A stretch of 64,000 bases of DNA from Acinetobacter terrae (GTDB lineage: Bacteria; Pseudomonadota; Gammaproteobacteria; Pseudomonadales; Moraxellaceae). The notes under the pieces are model-generated. The model did not search any database and had not been told where the DNA came from. It saw only the letters and a program-made list of their open reading frames with translations. Position 1 is the stretch's first letter. Every line of letters begins with the position of its first letter. This document shows, one piece after another, positions 1 through 10,412 of the stretch. The position numbers were made by a program, and so were the translations under genes. The stretch lies in NCBI RefSeq assembly GCF_013004375.1, contig NZ_JABERI010000002.1, positions 1-64,000 of the forward strand, written 5' to 3'.

Positions 1-258
1 GAGCTGGAGCTGGACGATCACCAAAATCACGTTTTGGACGATCATCAAACGAACGTTGTGGACGATCACCGAAACCGCCTTCACGACGAGCTGGAGCTGG
101 ACGATCACCGAAATCACGTTTTGGACGATCATCGAAAGAACGTTGTGGACGATCACCAAAACCGCCTTCACGACGTGGAGCTGGACGATCACCGAAATCA
201 CGCTTAGGACGATCATCGCCATAAGAAGGACGTTCGCCACGTGGTTTGTCATCAAAGC
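1..258. repeat. 87-bp tandem repeat coding for the helicase tail
   Basis: Bases 1-87 and 88-174 are two copies of the same 87-bp unit with only a few substitutions. A third, diverged and incomplete copy follows at about 175-258. The unit length is a multiple of three and encodes 29 residues containing FGDRPQRSFDDRPKRDFGD, so copy-number change keeps the helicase frame. More copies may lie left of the window. Confidence 0.85.
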
Positions 259-1585
259 TACGTTGTGGACGATCACCGCCACGACCGCCATCACGACCAC
301 CGCTGAAACCGCCGCCGCTACGACCGCCGCCATCACGACCACGACCACCGCCGAAACCGCCACGACCACGACCACCGCCATCACGACCGCCGCCATCACG
401 AGCACCGCGTGCAGGAGGTGGAGATGGCTCAAGACCTTCAATTTCAGACACGTTCAAACGTGCATCTAGGAAGTCTTCAAGCGCACGGATTTTACCGCGT
501 TCACGGTAAGTCGCTAAAGTAATTGCATTACCTGTACGACCGGCACGACCTGTACGACCGATACGGTGTACATAGTCTTCGTTTTTCATCGGTAAACCGA
601 AGTTGATTACGTGTGAAATTGTTGGTACGTCAAGACCACGCGCCGCTACGTCTGTAGCAACAAGGATTTTTGCACGACCTTCACGGATGCTGCGTAAACG
701 ACGGTTACGAACAGTCTGTGGCATAGCACCATGAAGTGCTACAACTGATAGACCTGCTTCAGCAAGTTCTTCAGCCAGCATATCTGTATCTTCTTGAGTG
801 CTTGCAAACACAACTGCTTGATCTACTGATTCATCAGATAACCAGTGAGTAAGCAATTTTTTCTTGTGTTCAAAACCATCAGTCCAATGCAATGTTTGAG
901 TGATGTCTGTATTTGTAGAGTGACCAGTTTCGATCGCAATACGCATAGGATCATTCATCATGCGTTCTGCAAGCGTAATGATACGCGGTGCAAAAGTTGC
1001 AGAGAACATTAATGTTTGTTTACGGTTAGCTGCTAATTCACCAATTGCTTCTAGGTCTTCAGAGAAACCCAAGTCAAGCATACGGTCAGCTTCGTCGACG
1101 ATTAACGCGTCAACCATGTCAAGTTTAAGTTGACGACGGTTTACAAGATCAAGTAAACGACCTGGAGTCGCAACTACAACTTGTGCACCTTTTAATTGTT
1201 GAATTTGTTTACCGAAAGGCATACCACCCATGATCGCAGCAACACGAACACCTTTCATATGACGAACCAATGCAATCGCATCTTGACATACTTGTTGTGC
1301 TAATTCACGAGTAGGAGAAATCACAAGGATATTCGGTTGAGTCACCGCTTTCATGCGGTCTTTAAATGATATAAGCGAATCTTGATTTGCTAAACCATTT
1401 AAAGTAGGTAACAAGAATGCAGCAGTTTTACCAGAACCTGTTTGGCTTGATACTAAAAGGTCTTTACCTTCTAGTGCAGCTGGAATTGCTTGTTCTTGTA
1501 CAGGAGTTGGCGTAGTAAAGCCTAAACCTTCGATAGCTAGTGTTAAAGACTCATCGAGGGAAAAATCAGCAAAAGTTTTGCTCAT
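1..1585 (-). CDS. DEAD-box ATP-dependent RNA helicase, C-terminus cut by window edge
   Basis: ATP-dependent RNA helicase that remodels structured RNA (ribosome assembly, mRNA decay, cold adaptation in this family). The reading frame starts at the ATG ending at 1585 and runs off the left edge, giving about 528 visible codons. Seen in order: Q motif region (TPTPVQEQAIP), Walker A SSQTGSGKTAAF, DEAD box in LIVDEADRML, SAT motif in FSATFAPR, and the helicase C-terminal motifs VATDVAARGLDVP and HRIGRTGRAGR. After the core comes a tail rich in Gly, Arg and Asp that ends in near-identical 29-residue repeats; such RGG/RGD tails bind RNA. A leader of several hundred bases precedes the start, as in cold-shock helicases. 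The exact subfamily (RhlE or DeaD-like) is not settled, so no symbol is given. Confidence 0.93.
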   Translation of the reverse strand, partial: MSKTFADFSLDESLTLAIEGLGFTTPTPVQEQAIPAALEGKDLLVSSQTGSGKTAAFLLPTLNGLANQDSLISFKDRMKAVTQPNILVISPTRELAQQVCQDAIALVRHMKGVRVAAIMGGMPFGKQIQQLKGAQVVVATPGRLLDLVNRRQLKLDMVDALIVDEADRMLDLGFSEDLEAIGELAANRKQTLMFSATFAPRIITLAERMMNDPMRIAIETGHSTNTDITQTLHWTDGFEHKKKLLTHWLSDESVDQAVVFASTQEDTDMLAEELAEAGLSVVALHGAMPQTVRNRRLRSIREGRAKILVATDVAARGLDVPTISHVINFGLPMKNEDYVHRIGRTGRAGRTGNAITLATYRERGKIRALEDFLDARLNVSEIEGLEPSPPPARGARDGGGRDGGGRGRGGFGGGRGRDGGGRSGGGFSGGRDGGRGGDRPQRSFDDKPRGERPSYGDDRPKRDFGDRPAPRREGGFGDRPQRSFDDRPKRDFGDRPAPARREGGFGDRPQRSFDDRPKRDFGDRPAPA

Positions 1586-2075
1586 AGAGAGTGTTCACCC
1601 TGAAGTGGGTGCTCCATTTAATAAATTACAATATGGACATCGGCAAAAAGCGGCACAGCAAATAGAGCTGAAAAAATAAGGATTCAGCAGCGATCCGAAT
1701 AACGTCGATGTGGATATAACGCACGTATATGATTACGGCCGCAAACCTGAAGGAATCGCTTAAGCGATTGGGGCGCGAAGGATATGTCCTCTCTATGGAC
1801 AGGACGCGCATACAATGATTAGAAGATAATGTTCAGGTAAAGAACGGAAATTTAAGTGCGTGGCGGCATAATAACAGAATAATTTTAAAAAGTAATCATT
1901 TTTTTCGATTGAATTATGCATTGGTACTGTTTTTTTCAGTAACAGTCTATTTTACAACTTAATTTTGTTTATTTTTTAATCGTAAATTTCTCAGTAATCA
2001 TACCGTTTTTAATAAAGTCTCTTTAAAAGCGATCAAAACCAGCGTTAAAGATGAATATCAACTTTGCCTGACAAT
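1586..2075 (-). promoter_or_regulatory. Long leader and promoter region of the helicase gene
   Basis: This 490-bp stretch has no convincing gene; a 61-codon minus-strand frame at 1626-1811 has no family features. The half next to the helicase start (about 1586-1850) has normal GC, while 1860-2050 is very AT-rich, as expected of a promoter followed by a long untranslated leader. On the minus strand a TATTAT hexamer near 1870 could be a -10 element, but no clear -35 was found. Long structured leaders are known for cold-shock RNA helicases; its function here is inferred. Confidence 0.4.
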
Positions 2076-2103
2076 AAAAAAGCCCTCACATGGAGAGCTT
2101 TTC
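2076..2103 (-). terminator. Rho-independent terminator of suhB
   Basis: On the minus strand a stem AAAAGCtctc/gaggGCTTTT is followed by a T run, 28 bases after the suhB stop. Confidence 0.75.
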
Positions 2104-2131
2104 TTTGTCATATCACTCGATTAAATCGGTA

Positions 2132-2962
2132 TTACTTTGCGGCTTCACCCCAAGCTGGAACGACAGCTTGCATTAAAGGTTTTAGCATTTTCATAGAGCA
2201 AGCAATTACTTGACCATTGTCCATAGAATCGGCACCACCACGTGCATCCACTACAGTACCACCTGCTTCTTTTACGAGTAACTCGCCTGCAGCGATGTCC
2301 CAAGGCTTCAAACCAAGTTCGAAGTAACCATCAAAACGACCGGCAGCAACATAAGCCAAGTCTAACGCAGCAGAACCTGAACGACGGAATTGTGCACCCG
2401 CTTCAGTCACGTTTAATAATGAATCAAAATGGTTTTTCGCATAAGAAACCACTTCACCGTTACGTTTATTACGGTAAGCATGGCCTACAGCCAAGAACGT
2501 CTTGTCTAGGTTGTCTTTAATATTTACGCGAATACGACGTTGATTCATCATGGCACCGCGGCCACGACTTGCAGAGAAAAGCTCGTCTTTCACAGGGTCA
2601 TAAATAACACCGTGTTGAGTTACGCCTTTATGTTGAACTGCAATTGAGATACAGAAATGTGGAAAACCGTTAATGAAGTTTAAAGTACCGTCCAAAGGAT
2701 CGATCACCCAACACCAATCAGCGTCGTGACCTTGACCTTCTTGCATACCAAACTCTTCACCAAGGAAGCTGTGGTTTTTATAGCTTTTACGTAGAGTATC
2801 GATAGTCAACTGTTCCAAATAACGATCTACACGCGTTACCGGACCATCAATCCCTTTTTCTTCGACTTGTAGATCGAGTTTATGACGATTTTGATGCGCT
2901 TTTAAAAGCTCTTGACCAACTAATTGAGCCGCACGCGCAGCCATAACCACCATAGGTTCCAT
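2132..2962 (-). CDS. suhB: Inositol-1-monophosphatase family protein SuhB
   Basis: Mg2+-dependent phosphatase of the inositol monophosphatase family. In proteobacteria SuhB also joins the rRNA antitermination complex with NusA/NusB/NusG. The 276-residue length is usual. Visible metal-site motifs are GEEFG near residue 69, WVIDPLDGTLNF near residue 85 and the C-terminal WDIAAGELLVKEAGG. The start ATG ends at 2962. Dxs lies 114 bp upstream on the same strand but is separated from suhB by a terminator-like hairpin, so suhB probably has its own promoter. The substrate in vivo is not deducible from sequence. Confidence 0.94.
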   Translation of the reverse strand: MEPMVVMAARAAQLVGQELLKAHQNRHKLDLQVEEKGIDGPVTRVDRYLEQLTIDTLRKSYKNHSFLGEEFGMQEGQGHDADWCWVIDPLDGTLNFINGFPHFCISIAVQHKGVTQHGVIYDPVKDELFSASRGRGAMMNQRRIRVNIKDNLDKTFLAVGHAYRNKRNGEVVSYAKNHFDSLLNVTEAGAQFRRSGSAALDLAYVAAGRFDGYFELGLKPWDIAAGELLVKEAGGTVVDARGGADSMDNGQVIACSMKMLKPLMQAVVPAWGEAAK

Positions 2963-3008
2963 TGAACACCCACTACAAATTTAAAGAAACTGATAAAGAA
3001 TAATGCAT

Positions 3009-3044
3009 AAAAGCCCGCACATTTTAGCAAATATGAGGGCTTTT
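3009..3044 (-). terminator. Terminator-like hairpin after dxs
   Basis: Stem AAAAGCCC/GGGCTTTT with a 20-base loop lies between dxs and suhB. The run of T is short, so it may be leaky. Confidence 0.55.
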
Positions 3045-3075
3045 AGGGGAAAAAATGTTTCTAAAATTTAATTCA

Positions 3076-4986
3076 TCATGATGAAACGGTTTGCACAAGC
3101 TTTAGCCAGGCTAATTCAATTGATTTTTCAATGCCTTTGGCATCAAGTCCAGCCTGTTGCAACATTTGTGCATGTGAAGCTTGATGCATGAAAATATCAG
3201 GTAAACCTAAATTTAAAGTCGGTTTAACAATTTGTGCTTGAGCCAGATATTCATTTACCGCACTACCCGCACCTGCCATAACCGCATGTTCTTCGACTGT
3301 CACAAATAAACTGGTGGTACTCGCTAATGCTGCAATCATCTGTTCATCTAAAGGTTTCACAAAGCGCATGTTGACGACACGAACGCCCACATCATGTACT
3401 TGTGCCAATGCTTGTGCTGCTTCAATCGCAACCGTTACACGACTGCCAAATGCCAGAATACTAATTTGTTCATCTTGTTGTTCATTAAAACTGGCCACAA
3501 TTTCCGCTTTACCAATCTCTAAAGCAGTCAATTGTTGTTGTATTTCAACACCGACACCATTGCCACGCGGATAACGCACAGCCGCAGGACCATTGTATTG
3601 ATAAGCTGTATGTAACATCTGGCGACATTCATTTTCATCTTTAGGCGCCATAACCACCATATTCGGTACAGTGCGCATAAAAGCGTAGTCATAAGCACCT
3701 GCATGGGTTGGGCCATCTTCACCGACCAAACCGGCACGGTCGATGCCAAAGGTCACATCCAGATTTTGCAAGGCAACATCGTGAATCAGTTGATCATAAC
3801 CACGTTGCAAGAAGGTCGAGTAAATGGCAACAACCGGTTTTAAGCCTTCACATGCCATACCGGCAGCCAAAGTCACAGCATGTTGTTCAGCAATCGCCAC
3901 ATCAAAAAAGCGCTCAGGGAACTGCTTGGCGAACTGTACCATGCCCGAGCCTTCACACATTGCCGGTGTAATTGCGAGTAAGCGGTCATCTTGTGCTGCT
4001 TCGTCACACAGCCATTGCCCAAATACATCCGAATATTTAGGGGCTGTATTTAATACAGGCGTTGAATTTATTTTGCTGATCGCATGATATTTAATTTGAT
4101 CTGCTTCCGCTGGTGCAAAGCCTTTACCTTTTTTGGTATAGACATGAATTAAACGTGGCCCTTTACGTTTTTTCAGTGCATCAAAGACTTGTACCAGTTG
4201 ATTGACATCATGACCATCGAAAGGACCAAAGTAGTCAAAACCAATGGCTTTAAATAAGTTGTCTGCAGCATCTGTTGCTGCACTATGTAAACGGGAATTA
4301 TAGGTCCATGCAGGATGCGGCTGAATATAAGCGTCACCCTCATCGGACACATTTACCGAATGACCACGTTCCCAAATGGCAGCCAAATGCTTGGCAAAAC
4401 CGCCGGTACTGCATGAAATAGACATGTCGTTATCATTCAGCACCACGATTAAATCGGCATTGTGTGCCACCGCATCATTCATGGCTTCAAAAGCCATACC
4501 TGCGGTCATTGCGCCATCACCGATAATCGAAACCACTTCACAGGGGTCTTTTTGATAACGACGAGCCAGTGCCATACCCAGTCCAGCTGAAATTGCTGTT
4601 GAGGAATGGCCTACACCAAAGGTATCAAAAACTGATTCTTCACGAGATGGGAAAGCTGCCAAGCCATCTTTGGCGCGAATGGTGATCAATTGCTCACGGC
4701 GACCGGTTAAGGCTTTATGCGGGTAAGCCTGATGACCAACATCCCAAATAAGGCGGTCATGCGGGGTATTAAAACAATAGTGCAAAGCCACCGTCAGTTC
4801 GATCACACCCAGATTGGCACCAAAATGCCCGCCACTTTGTCCTGCTGCATACAAAATGTACTGACGTAACTCATCCGCCACTTTTTCTAATTGGCTGCGC
4901 TCGAGCAATCTTAATTGTTGCGGATGATCAATCGTATCCAGCAACGGTGTTACAGGGCGATGAGTCGGTATTTCTGTATACAACAT
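3076..4986 (-). CDS. dxs: 1-deoxy-D-xylulose-5-phosphate synthase
   Basis: Thiamine-diphosphate enzyme that condenses pyruvate with glyceraldehyde 3-phosphate, the first step of the MEP isoprenoid pathway; the product also feeds thiamine and pyridoxal synthesis. The transketolase-like N-terminal domain shows [16 protein letters not shown] and the ThDP motif [15 protein letters not shown]; the central domain shows [13 protein letters not shown] and [11 protein letters not shown]. With the ATG ending at 4986 the protein has 636 residues, the usual length. The frame also extends to a TTG at 4995, but an AAGG lies 11 bases before the ATG and only 2 bases before the TTG, so the ATG is preferred. 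IspH, which acts at the end of the same pathway, is at 54 kb. Confidence 0.97.
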   Translation of the reverse strand: MLYTEIPTHRPVTPLLDTIDHPQQLRLLERSQLEKVADELRQYILYAAGQSGGHFGANLGVIELTVALHYCFNTPHDRLIWDVGHQAYPHKALTGRREQLITIRAKDGLAAFPSREESVFDTFGVGHSSTAISAGLGMALARRYQKDPCEVVSIIGDGAMTAGMAFEAMNDAVAHNADLIVVLNDNDMSISCSTGGFAKHLAAIWERGHSVNVSDEGDAYIQPHPAWTYNSRLHSAATDAADNLFKAIGFDYFGPFDGHDVNQLVQVFDALKKRKGPRLIHVYTKKGKGFAPAEADQIKYHAISKINSTPVLNTAPKYSDVFGQWLCDEAAQDDRLLAITPAMCEGSGMVQFAKQFPERFFDVAIAEQHAVTLAAGMACEGLKPVVAIYSTFLQRGYDQLIHDVALQNLDVTFGIDRAGLVGEDGPTHAGAYDYAFMRTVPNMVVMAPKDENECRQMLHTAYQYNGPAAVRYPRGNGVGVEIQQQLTALEIGKAEIVASFNEQQDEQISILAFGSRVTVAIEAAQALAQVHDVGVRVVNMRFVKPLDEQMIAALASTTSLFVTVEEHAVMAGAGSAVNEYLAQAQIVKPTLNLGLPDIFMHQASHAQMLQQAGLDAKGIEKSIELAWLKLVQTVSS

Positions 4987-5299
4987 AAATGGCAAAGCCT
5001 TCTAAAGCCTGGCAAATCCTAAGCTAGGTAAATGGGTTATTCGAGCACAAGTAAGTGTCGAATTGTATCACCTTTAAATCAGCCACATTTCTAGCGATGC
5101 AGTTTAGAGGCAGATCTCTACACTGGGTGTTTGTTCATGAGCGAGATTATCCTGAATAATCTTACTATTTATCAACCATTATCGTTCGCTTTATACAAAA
5201 AAGAAAATCTTCTGCATAATTTCATCATAGCAATTCTACCAATGTCCAAGCATTACGCTATACTTTAGCCAATTAATGAACTATTTGACGGGTTAAGCA
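4987..5299. promoter_or_regulatory. Divergent promoter region dxs / ribA
   Basis: This 313-bp AT-rich region separates two genes transcribed away from each other and must hold both promoters. Near 5259 a TATACT hexamer on the plus strand is a fair -10 for ribA. No riboswitch-like structure was recognised; in particular no FMN-aptamer consensus was seen before ribA. Confidence 0.45.
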
Positions 5300-5902
5300 G
5301 TGCCTATAGAATTTGTCGCAACTTCAAGATTACCAACCGCTTTTGGTGAATTTAAAATCACTGTATTTCAAGATCCTCAAACCGGTGAAGAACATGTCGC
5401 ACTTTCTAAAGGACTCGATACCCCACCGACCGATCCGGTACTGGTTCGGATTCACTCTGAATGTTTAACCGGTGATGCCTTTGCCTCACTGAAGTGTGAT
5501 TGTGGACCACAACTGCAGGCCACCATGAAACTCATTAATGAAGTCGGTCAAGGCGTGATTTTATACTTGCGCCAAGAAGGTCGTGGCATTGGACTGACCA
5601 ATAAAATTCGCGCCTATGCCCTGCAAGATCAGGGGCATGATACCGTGGATGCCAATCTGATGTTGAATTTACCTGCAGATGCGCGACGTTATGACATGTG
5701 CACGATCATGCTTGATCATTTAAAGATCAAACAAGTTAAACTTGTCACCAACAATCCTTCAAAAATTGCAGCATTAGAAGAACTGGGTATTGATGTGGTA
5801 GATCGTGTTCCCCTCACTGTCGGCTTAAATCCGTTCAATGCAGAATATCTAAAAACCAAACATGAACGCATGGCGCATATGTATAAAAAAGGCGATTTTT
5901 AA
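5300..5902 (+). CDS. ribA: GTP cyclohydrolase II
   Basis: Zn2+-dependent enzyme that opens GTP to 2,5-diamino-6-ribosylamino-4(3H)-pyrimidinone 5'-phosphate, formate and pyrophosphate, the first step of riboflavin synthesis. The 200 residues match stand-alone RibA. Visible features are the zinc ligands in [18 protein letters not shown] (Cys x10 Cys x Cys pattern), [10 protein letters not shown] and [14 protein letters not shown]. The start is GTG with only a weak GACGGG-type ribosome site, which suggests modest translation. The gene stands alone, followed by an inverted-repeat element rather than by other rib genes. Confidence 0.97.
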   Translation: MPIEFVATSRLPTAFGEFKITVFQDPQTGEEHVALSKGLDTPPTDPVLVRIHSECLTGDAFASLKCDCGPQLQATMKLINEVGQGVILYLRQEGRGIGLTNKIRAYALQDQGHDTVDANLMLNLPADARRYDMCTIMLDHLKIKQVKLVTNNPSKIAALEELGIDVVDRVPLTVGLNPFNAEYLKTKHERMAHMYKKGDF

Positions 5903-5919
5903 AAATCTGTTTTTCTACA

Positions 5920-6018
5920 AATCCACCCCAACCCTCCTTTAGTAAAGGAGGGAGTTCCGCCCCTCTTTGTTTAAGATAAGTGAAGTCTCCCTTTATCAAA
6001 GGGAGGTTTGGAGGGATT
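5920..6018. repeat. Palindromic intergenic repeat, MITE/REP-like
   Basis: This 99-bp element sits exactly between the ribA and hemN stop codons. It is built of two hairpins: CCCTCCTTTA/TAAAGGAGGG (one-base loop, 5932-5952) and CTCCCTTT/AAAGGGAG at about 5987-6005. Its ends, beginning AATCC and ending GGATT, are imperfect inverted repeats of each other. It can act as a two-way transcription barrier between convergent genes. Similar sequences being dispersed in Acinetobacter genomes is my recollection and needs a search. Confidence 0.7.
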
Positions 6019-6019
6019 A

Positions 6020-7393
6020 TTAAATCGTCATCGAGAAAATCCGGTTTTCAGGCTTTTTACGCTTTAAGTGCAAATCAAACGCCATACAGATATTGCGTAC
6101 AAAGGGTTTGCCTTTTTCTAAAATTGTGACTGATCGGTTTTCGATTTTAATCAATTCATCCTGTTGCATTTCTTCAAGTTGCATCAACACTTCATCAATT
6201 TCAGGAAATTGCATCTCGGCATCCAACCATGAAGTTGTAAACGTACACATCAAGTTCAGGATATGTTTACGAATCATTAAATCTTCTGTGTTGAGCACAT
6301 GTCCTCTATACACCGGAATTTCATTATTTTCCAATCGTGCATAATAATCTTCCAGTTTCTTTTCATTCTGGGCAAAGCTATACCAGCTGTCGCTAATCGA
6401 TGATATACCCAAGCCAATCATCACTTGCGTTTTTGACGCGGTATAGCCCATAAAGTTGCGATGCAAAGTCCCTTGTTGAAAAGACTGATACATGCCATCT
6501 TTTTCCAAGGCAAAATGATCCATGCCAATTTCATGATAACCGTGTGCGAGTAATTTCTTTTTACCCTCCTCATAGCATTGGCGCTTCAACTCATCTTTAG
6601 GTACATCGCCATCTTTAAAACCACGCTGACCATTGCCCTTAATCCAGGGCACATGTGCATAGCTATAAAAGGCCAAACGGTCAGGCATTAAACGGTTGGT
6701 CTGGTCGATGGTATTCAGCACATCATCCAGATTCTGGAACGGCAAACCAAATACCAGATCATGCGAAATCGACTCATAGCCAATCTCTCTCGCCCATTGG
6801 GTGACCCGTTCTACATGTTCAAACGGCTGAATGCGGTGAATGGCTTTTTGCACTTTTTCGTTATAGTCCTGCACCCCATAACTGACCCGACGAAAGCCCA
6901 AATCATACAGGGCTTGTAAATGCTCTTTGGTCGTATTGTTGGGATGTCCTTCAAAGCTAAATTCGTGCTGTGCTGCAATCTCGGCTTTAGACAGAATGCC
7001 TTGAATCAGTTGTTGTAAATGTTGCACTGAAAAAAACGTCGGCGTTCCCCCGCCCAAGTGAATTTCCTTGATGACCGGTTTGTCTTGCAACAACTGGCAA
7101 TATAAATCCCATTCTTTCACCACTGCCTGTATATAAGGCTGTTCCACCTCATGGCGTTTAGTGACCCGTTTATGACAGCCGCAGAAGGTGCATAAACTTT
7201 CACAAAATGGCAGATGGATATAAAGACTAATCCCCTCGCTTTGATTAGATTCATCAAAAGATCGTTTTAATGTTTCTTTCCAAAGCTGCAAAGAAAACAA
7301 ATCCTCTTGCCAATATGGCACCGTTGGATAACTGGTATAGCGTGGCCCCGGAACATTATATTTTTGAATTAAAGAACTTGCCAGCTTTGACAT
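6020..7393 (-). CDS. hemN: Oxygen-independent coproporphyrinogen III dehydrogenase
   Basis: Radical-SAM enzyme that decarboxylates coproporphyrinogen III to protoporphyrinogen IX without oxygen, for haem synthesis. The [4Fe-4S]/SAM motif is in PFCESLCTFCGCHK (Cys x3 Cys x2 Cys x Cys), the pattern of true HemN. The N-terminal YNVPGPRYTSYPTVPYW and the motif LGGGTPTFF are typical. The frame extends to a GTG at 7420, but the ATG ending at 7393 has GGGG 8 bases before it, giving 457 residues, the usual size. HemF diverges from the same 243-bp intergenic region, so the aerobic and anaerobic enzymes can be controlled together. HemW at 14.4 kb is a paralogue. Confidence 0.95.
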   Translation of the reverse strand: MSKLASSLIQKYNVPGPRYTSYPTVPYWQEDLFSLQLWKETLKRSFDESNQSEGISLYIHLPFCESLCTFCGCHKRVTKRHEVEQPYIQAVVKEWDLYCQLLQDKPVIKEIHLGGGTPTFFSVQHLQQLIQGILSKAEIAAQHEFSFEGHPNNTTKEHLQALYDLGFRRVSYGVQDYNEKVQKAIHRIQPFEHVERVTQWAREIGYESISHDLVFGLPFQNLDDVLNTIDQTNRLMPDRLAFYSYAHVPWIKGNGQRGFKDGDVPKDELKRQCYEEGKKKLLAHGYHEIGMDHFALEKDGMYQSFQQGTLHRNFMGYTASKTQVMIGLGISSISDSWYSFAQNEKKLEDYYARLENNEIPVYRGHVLNTEDLMIRKHILNLMCTFTTSWLDAEMQFPEIDEVLMQLEEMQQDELIKIENRSVTILEKGKPFVRNICMAFDLHLKRKKPENRIFSMTI

Positions 7394-8578
<1,185 letters not shown>

Positions 8579-8601
8579 TTAAAAATATATTTAAAATCTT
8601 T

Positions 8602-8636
8602 AATCCCTTTTTCCATTTTGGATGAAGGGATTTTTT
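8602..8636 (+). terminator. Terminator of hemF
   Basis: Stem AATCCCTT/AAGGGATT, with an inner TCC/GGA pair, followed by six T, 24 bases after the hemF stop. Confidence 0.85.
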
Positions 8637-8879
8637 ATATTCATTATTTTCTTTGTACATAAAATTAGATACTTAGAACAATAAAAAATTAAATCCATAT
8701 TTTCATGTCATAAAAAATTCATCATATTTTACTTATAATAATTCTACTGACATATTTCCTTACAGCACTAGACTCTGTAGATTTTACAAAATCGTTTAGA
8801 CTAAGAAATTCAATTTACTATTCACACATATTTAAAAAGCACATATCAATTAAAAAAATCGTGCTTTAGGAAGCCAACA
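8637..8879. other. AT-rich intergenic stretch before a small membrane-protein gene
   Basis: No gene was found here. The sequence is strongly AT-rich and probably carries the promoter of the small gene at 8880. A 66-codon minus-strand frame at 8460-8660 is an artefact of this composition and overlaps hemF. Confidence 0.4.
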
Positions 8880-9086
8880 ATGTTAGATAAAATTTTAAAT
8901 CACAAAGTGATTTTATTTTGGTCCATATTCACCCTAATCCTATGTTCCATCGCCATCACATTCTCATCAGACAATAGCCTTTCTGATAGTTTATCGATTA
9001 CATTTAGTGTCTTTGCAGGGTTTGCCTTGTTTTTTACCGCAGCAATGTGGCTAGAAGATATGGTTCACGAAATCTGTAATCCTTAA
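8880..9086 (+). CDS. Small two-helix membrane protein of unknown function
   Basis: 68 residues. I do not recognise the family. Two hydrophobic segments (about residues 10-29 and 38-56) are separated by a short Ser/Asp loop, and the C-terminus WLEDMVHEICNP is acidic. The ATG has a good ribosome site (AGGA, 8-9 bases upstream), supporting a real gene. It lies alone between hemF and aroE, in AT-rich DNA, with no evident partner. Confidence 0.6.
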   Translation: MLDKILNHKVILFWSIFTLILCSIAITFSSDNSLSDSLSITFSVFAGFALFFTAAMWLEDMVHEICNP

Positions 9087-9232
9087 TATTATTTCAATCC
9101 GCTTTAATTCTCTGAACCTCACTAAATTGCTTTTTATGCCTGCTTAACTTTTCTTTTTTCCCTTCTTCTGACTTTAGCCTTGTTTAAAAATCACGTATAT
9201 TGAATGCCATTTCCGCACATGGACTTTGTGAA

Positions 9233-10021
9233 ATGAGCAAACAATTCGCGGTGGTTGGGCATCCAATCGAACAGTCACGTTCGCCAGAACTTCATCATGC
9301 TTTTGCCAAAAAAACAGGCATTGACCTGAATTACAGCAAGCGTCTTGCGCCTCTTGATGGTTTTGAAGCCAATATCAAGGCGTTCTTTGCCGAGGGTGGC
9401 ATCGGCATGAACGTGACCGTGCCTTTTAAGGAACAAGCGTTTGCACAGTGCCAAGTCCTGACGGAACGTGCCAAAATTGCCAAAGCGGTAAATACGTTGT
9501 GGATGCAAGATGGCAAGCTGCATGGTGATAACACCGATGGTCAAGGCTTAGTGGATGCGATTAAAGCCCTGGATTGGAAGCTGGACAATACCGATATTTT
9601 GATTATTGGTGCAGGTGGGGCAACACGTGGTGTGGTCTACCCTTTAGTTCAGGCTGGCGTGAAAAAAATCGTGATTGCCAATCGTACCCTTGCCCGTGCT
9701 GAACAACTGGTTGCCGATTTAAAAGATGCCGTTCCCCAAGCAACACTTGCTGCAATCTCTTTAGATGATTTGGCGGGTGAGTTTGATCTTGTGATTAATG
9801 CGACATCTGCCAGCCTAAGTGGCGATGCTCTGGTTTTACCTGAATCTTTACAATTTAAACATGCCTATGAAATGACCTATGGCAAACCATCGAGCTTTTT
9901 AGATCAAGCCAAAGCTCGCGGCATTCCGACTTCAGAAGGTTATGGCATGCTGGTGGGGCAAGCGATTGAGTCATTCTCAATCTGGAATGGGGTAAAGCCA
10001 GCACTGAAAGATTTTCTTTAA
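9233..10021 (+). CDS. aroE: Shikimate dehydrogenase
   Basis: NADP-dependent reduction of 3-dehydroshikimate to shikimate in aromatic amino-acid synthesis. The substrate domain begins FAVVGHPIEQSRSPELHH with the conserved SRSP; the catalytic lysine is in NVTVPFKE and the aspartate in NTDGQGLVDA. The nucleotide fold shows IIGAGGATRGV and the NADP-type NRT motif in ANRTLARAEQL. The ORF opens upstream at a TTG (9200), but the ATG at 9233 gives 262 residues and an N-terminus matching the family. Monocistronic, followed by a hairpin. Confidence 0.97.
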   Translation: MSKQFAVVGHPIEQSRSPELHHAFAKKTGIDLNYSKRLAPLDGFEANIKAFFAEGGIGMNVTVPFKEQAFAQCQVLTERAKIAKAVNTLWMQDGKLHGDNTDGQGLVDAIKALDWKLDNTDILIIGAGGATRGVVYPLVQAGVKKIVIANRTLARAEQLVADLKDAVPQATLAAISLDDLAGEFDLVINATSASLSGDALVLPESLQFKHAYEMTYGKPSSFLDQAKARGIPTSEGYGMLVGQAIESFSIWNGVKPALKDFL

Positions 10022-10038
10022 CTGTTTGAAATAAAGCG

Positions 10039-10072
10039 ATTGAAAAGAAGTAAATCCTTGCTTCTTTTCAAT
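10039..10072 (+). terminator. Hairpin after aroE
   Basis: Perfect 12-bp stem ATTGAAAAGAAG/CTTCTTTTCAAT with a 10-base loop, 18 bases after the aroE stop. There is no long T run, so termination strength is uncertain. Confidence 0.6.
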
Positions 10073-10412
10073 ATTACCCACAAAAAAATGTTTTTAAACT
10101 GGCTTTTATGACATCATGATTCATTCATTGAAGTTCCTGAAAATTATTCAAATATTCACTTATCCAAAACTCAACACATACACTAACATCTTAATTTAAT
10201 TATTATTTACAATATTTTTTTGCATGAAATACATTAAAAATGTAAACCCAACAATATAATCAGTTACATTAATAGCTAAATTCATCCACTTATAATTCGC
10301 CTTTCTGACATTTTTCCCAGGCTACACCATCAATGTATTTTGATGAACAATGTGAATAATCAAACTATCGATTCGGATAATCCAAAACTATTTCTAAATT
10401 AGGATTAACACT
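10073..10412. promoter_or_regulatory. AT-rich region upstream of the acyl-CoA dehydrogenase gene
   Basis: 340 bp without a gene, very AT-rich, presumably holding the promoter of the dehydrogenase. A good ribosome site (TTAGGATTAACACT) precedes the ATG. No fatty-acid regulator site could be assigned by eye. Confidence 0.4.

Noticed and set aside
1..174. CRISPR-like or VNTR-only repeat
   Set aside because: The units are 87 bp without spacers, multiples of three, and continue the helicase reading frame.
56..509. Thr/Pro-rich plus-strand frames over the helicase tail
   Set aside because: They are antisense to the Gly/Arg/Asp repeat codons; low-complexity composition keeps both strands open. The helicase frame has family motifs throughout.
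1626..1811. 61-codon minus-strand frame upstream of the helicase
   Set aside because: No ribosome site or recognisable features; it lies in the probable leader.
4987..4995. TTG start for dxs
   Set aside because: AAGG is only 2 bases before it; the ATG at 4986 has proper spacing and matches known Dxs starts.
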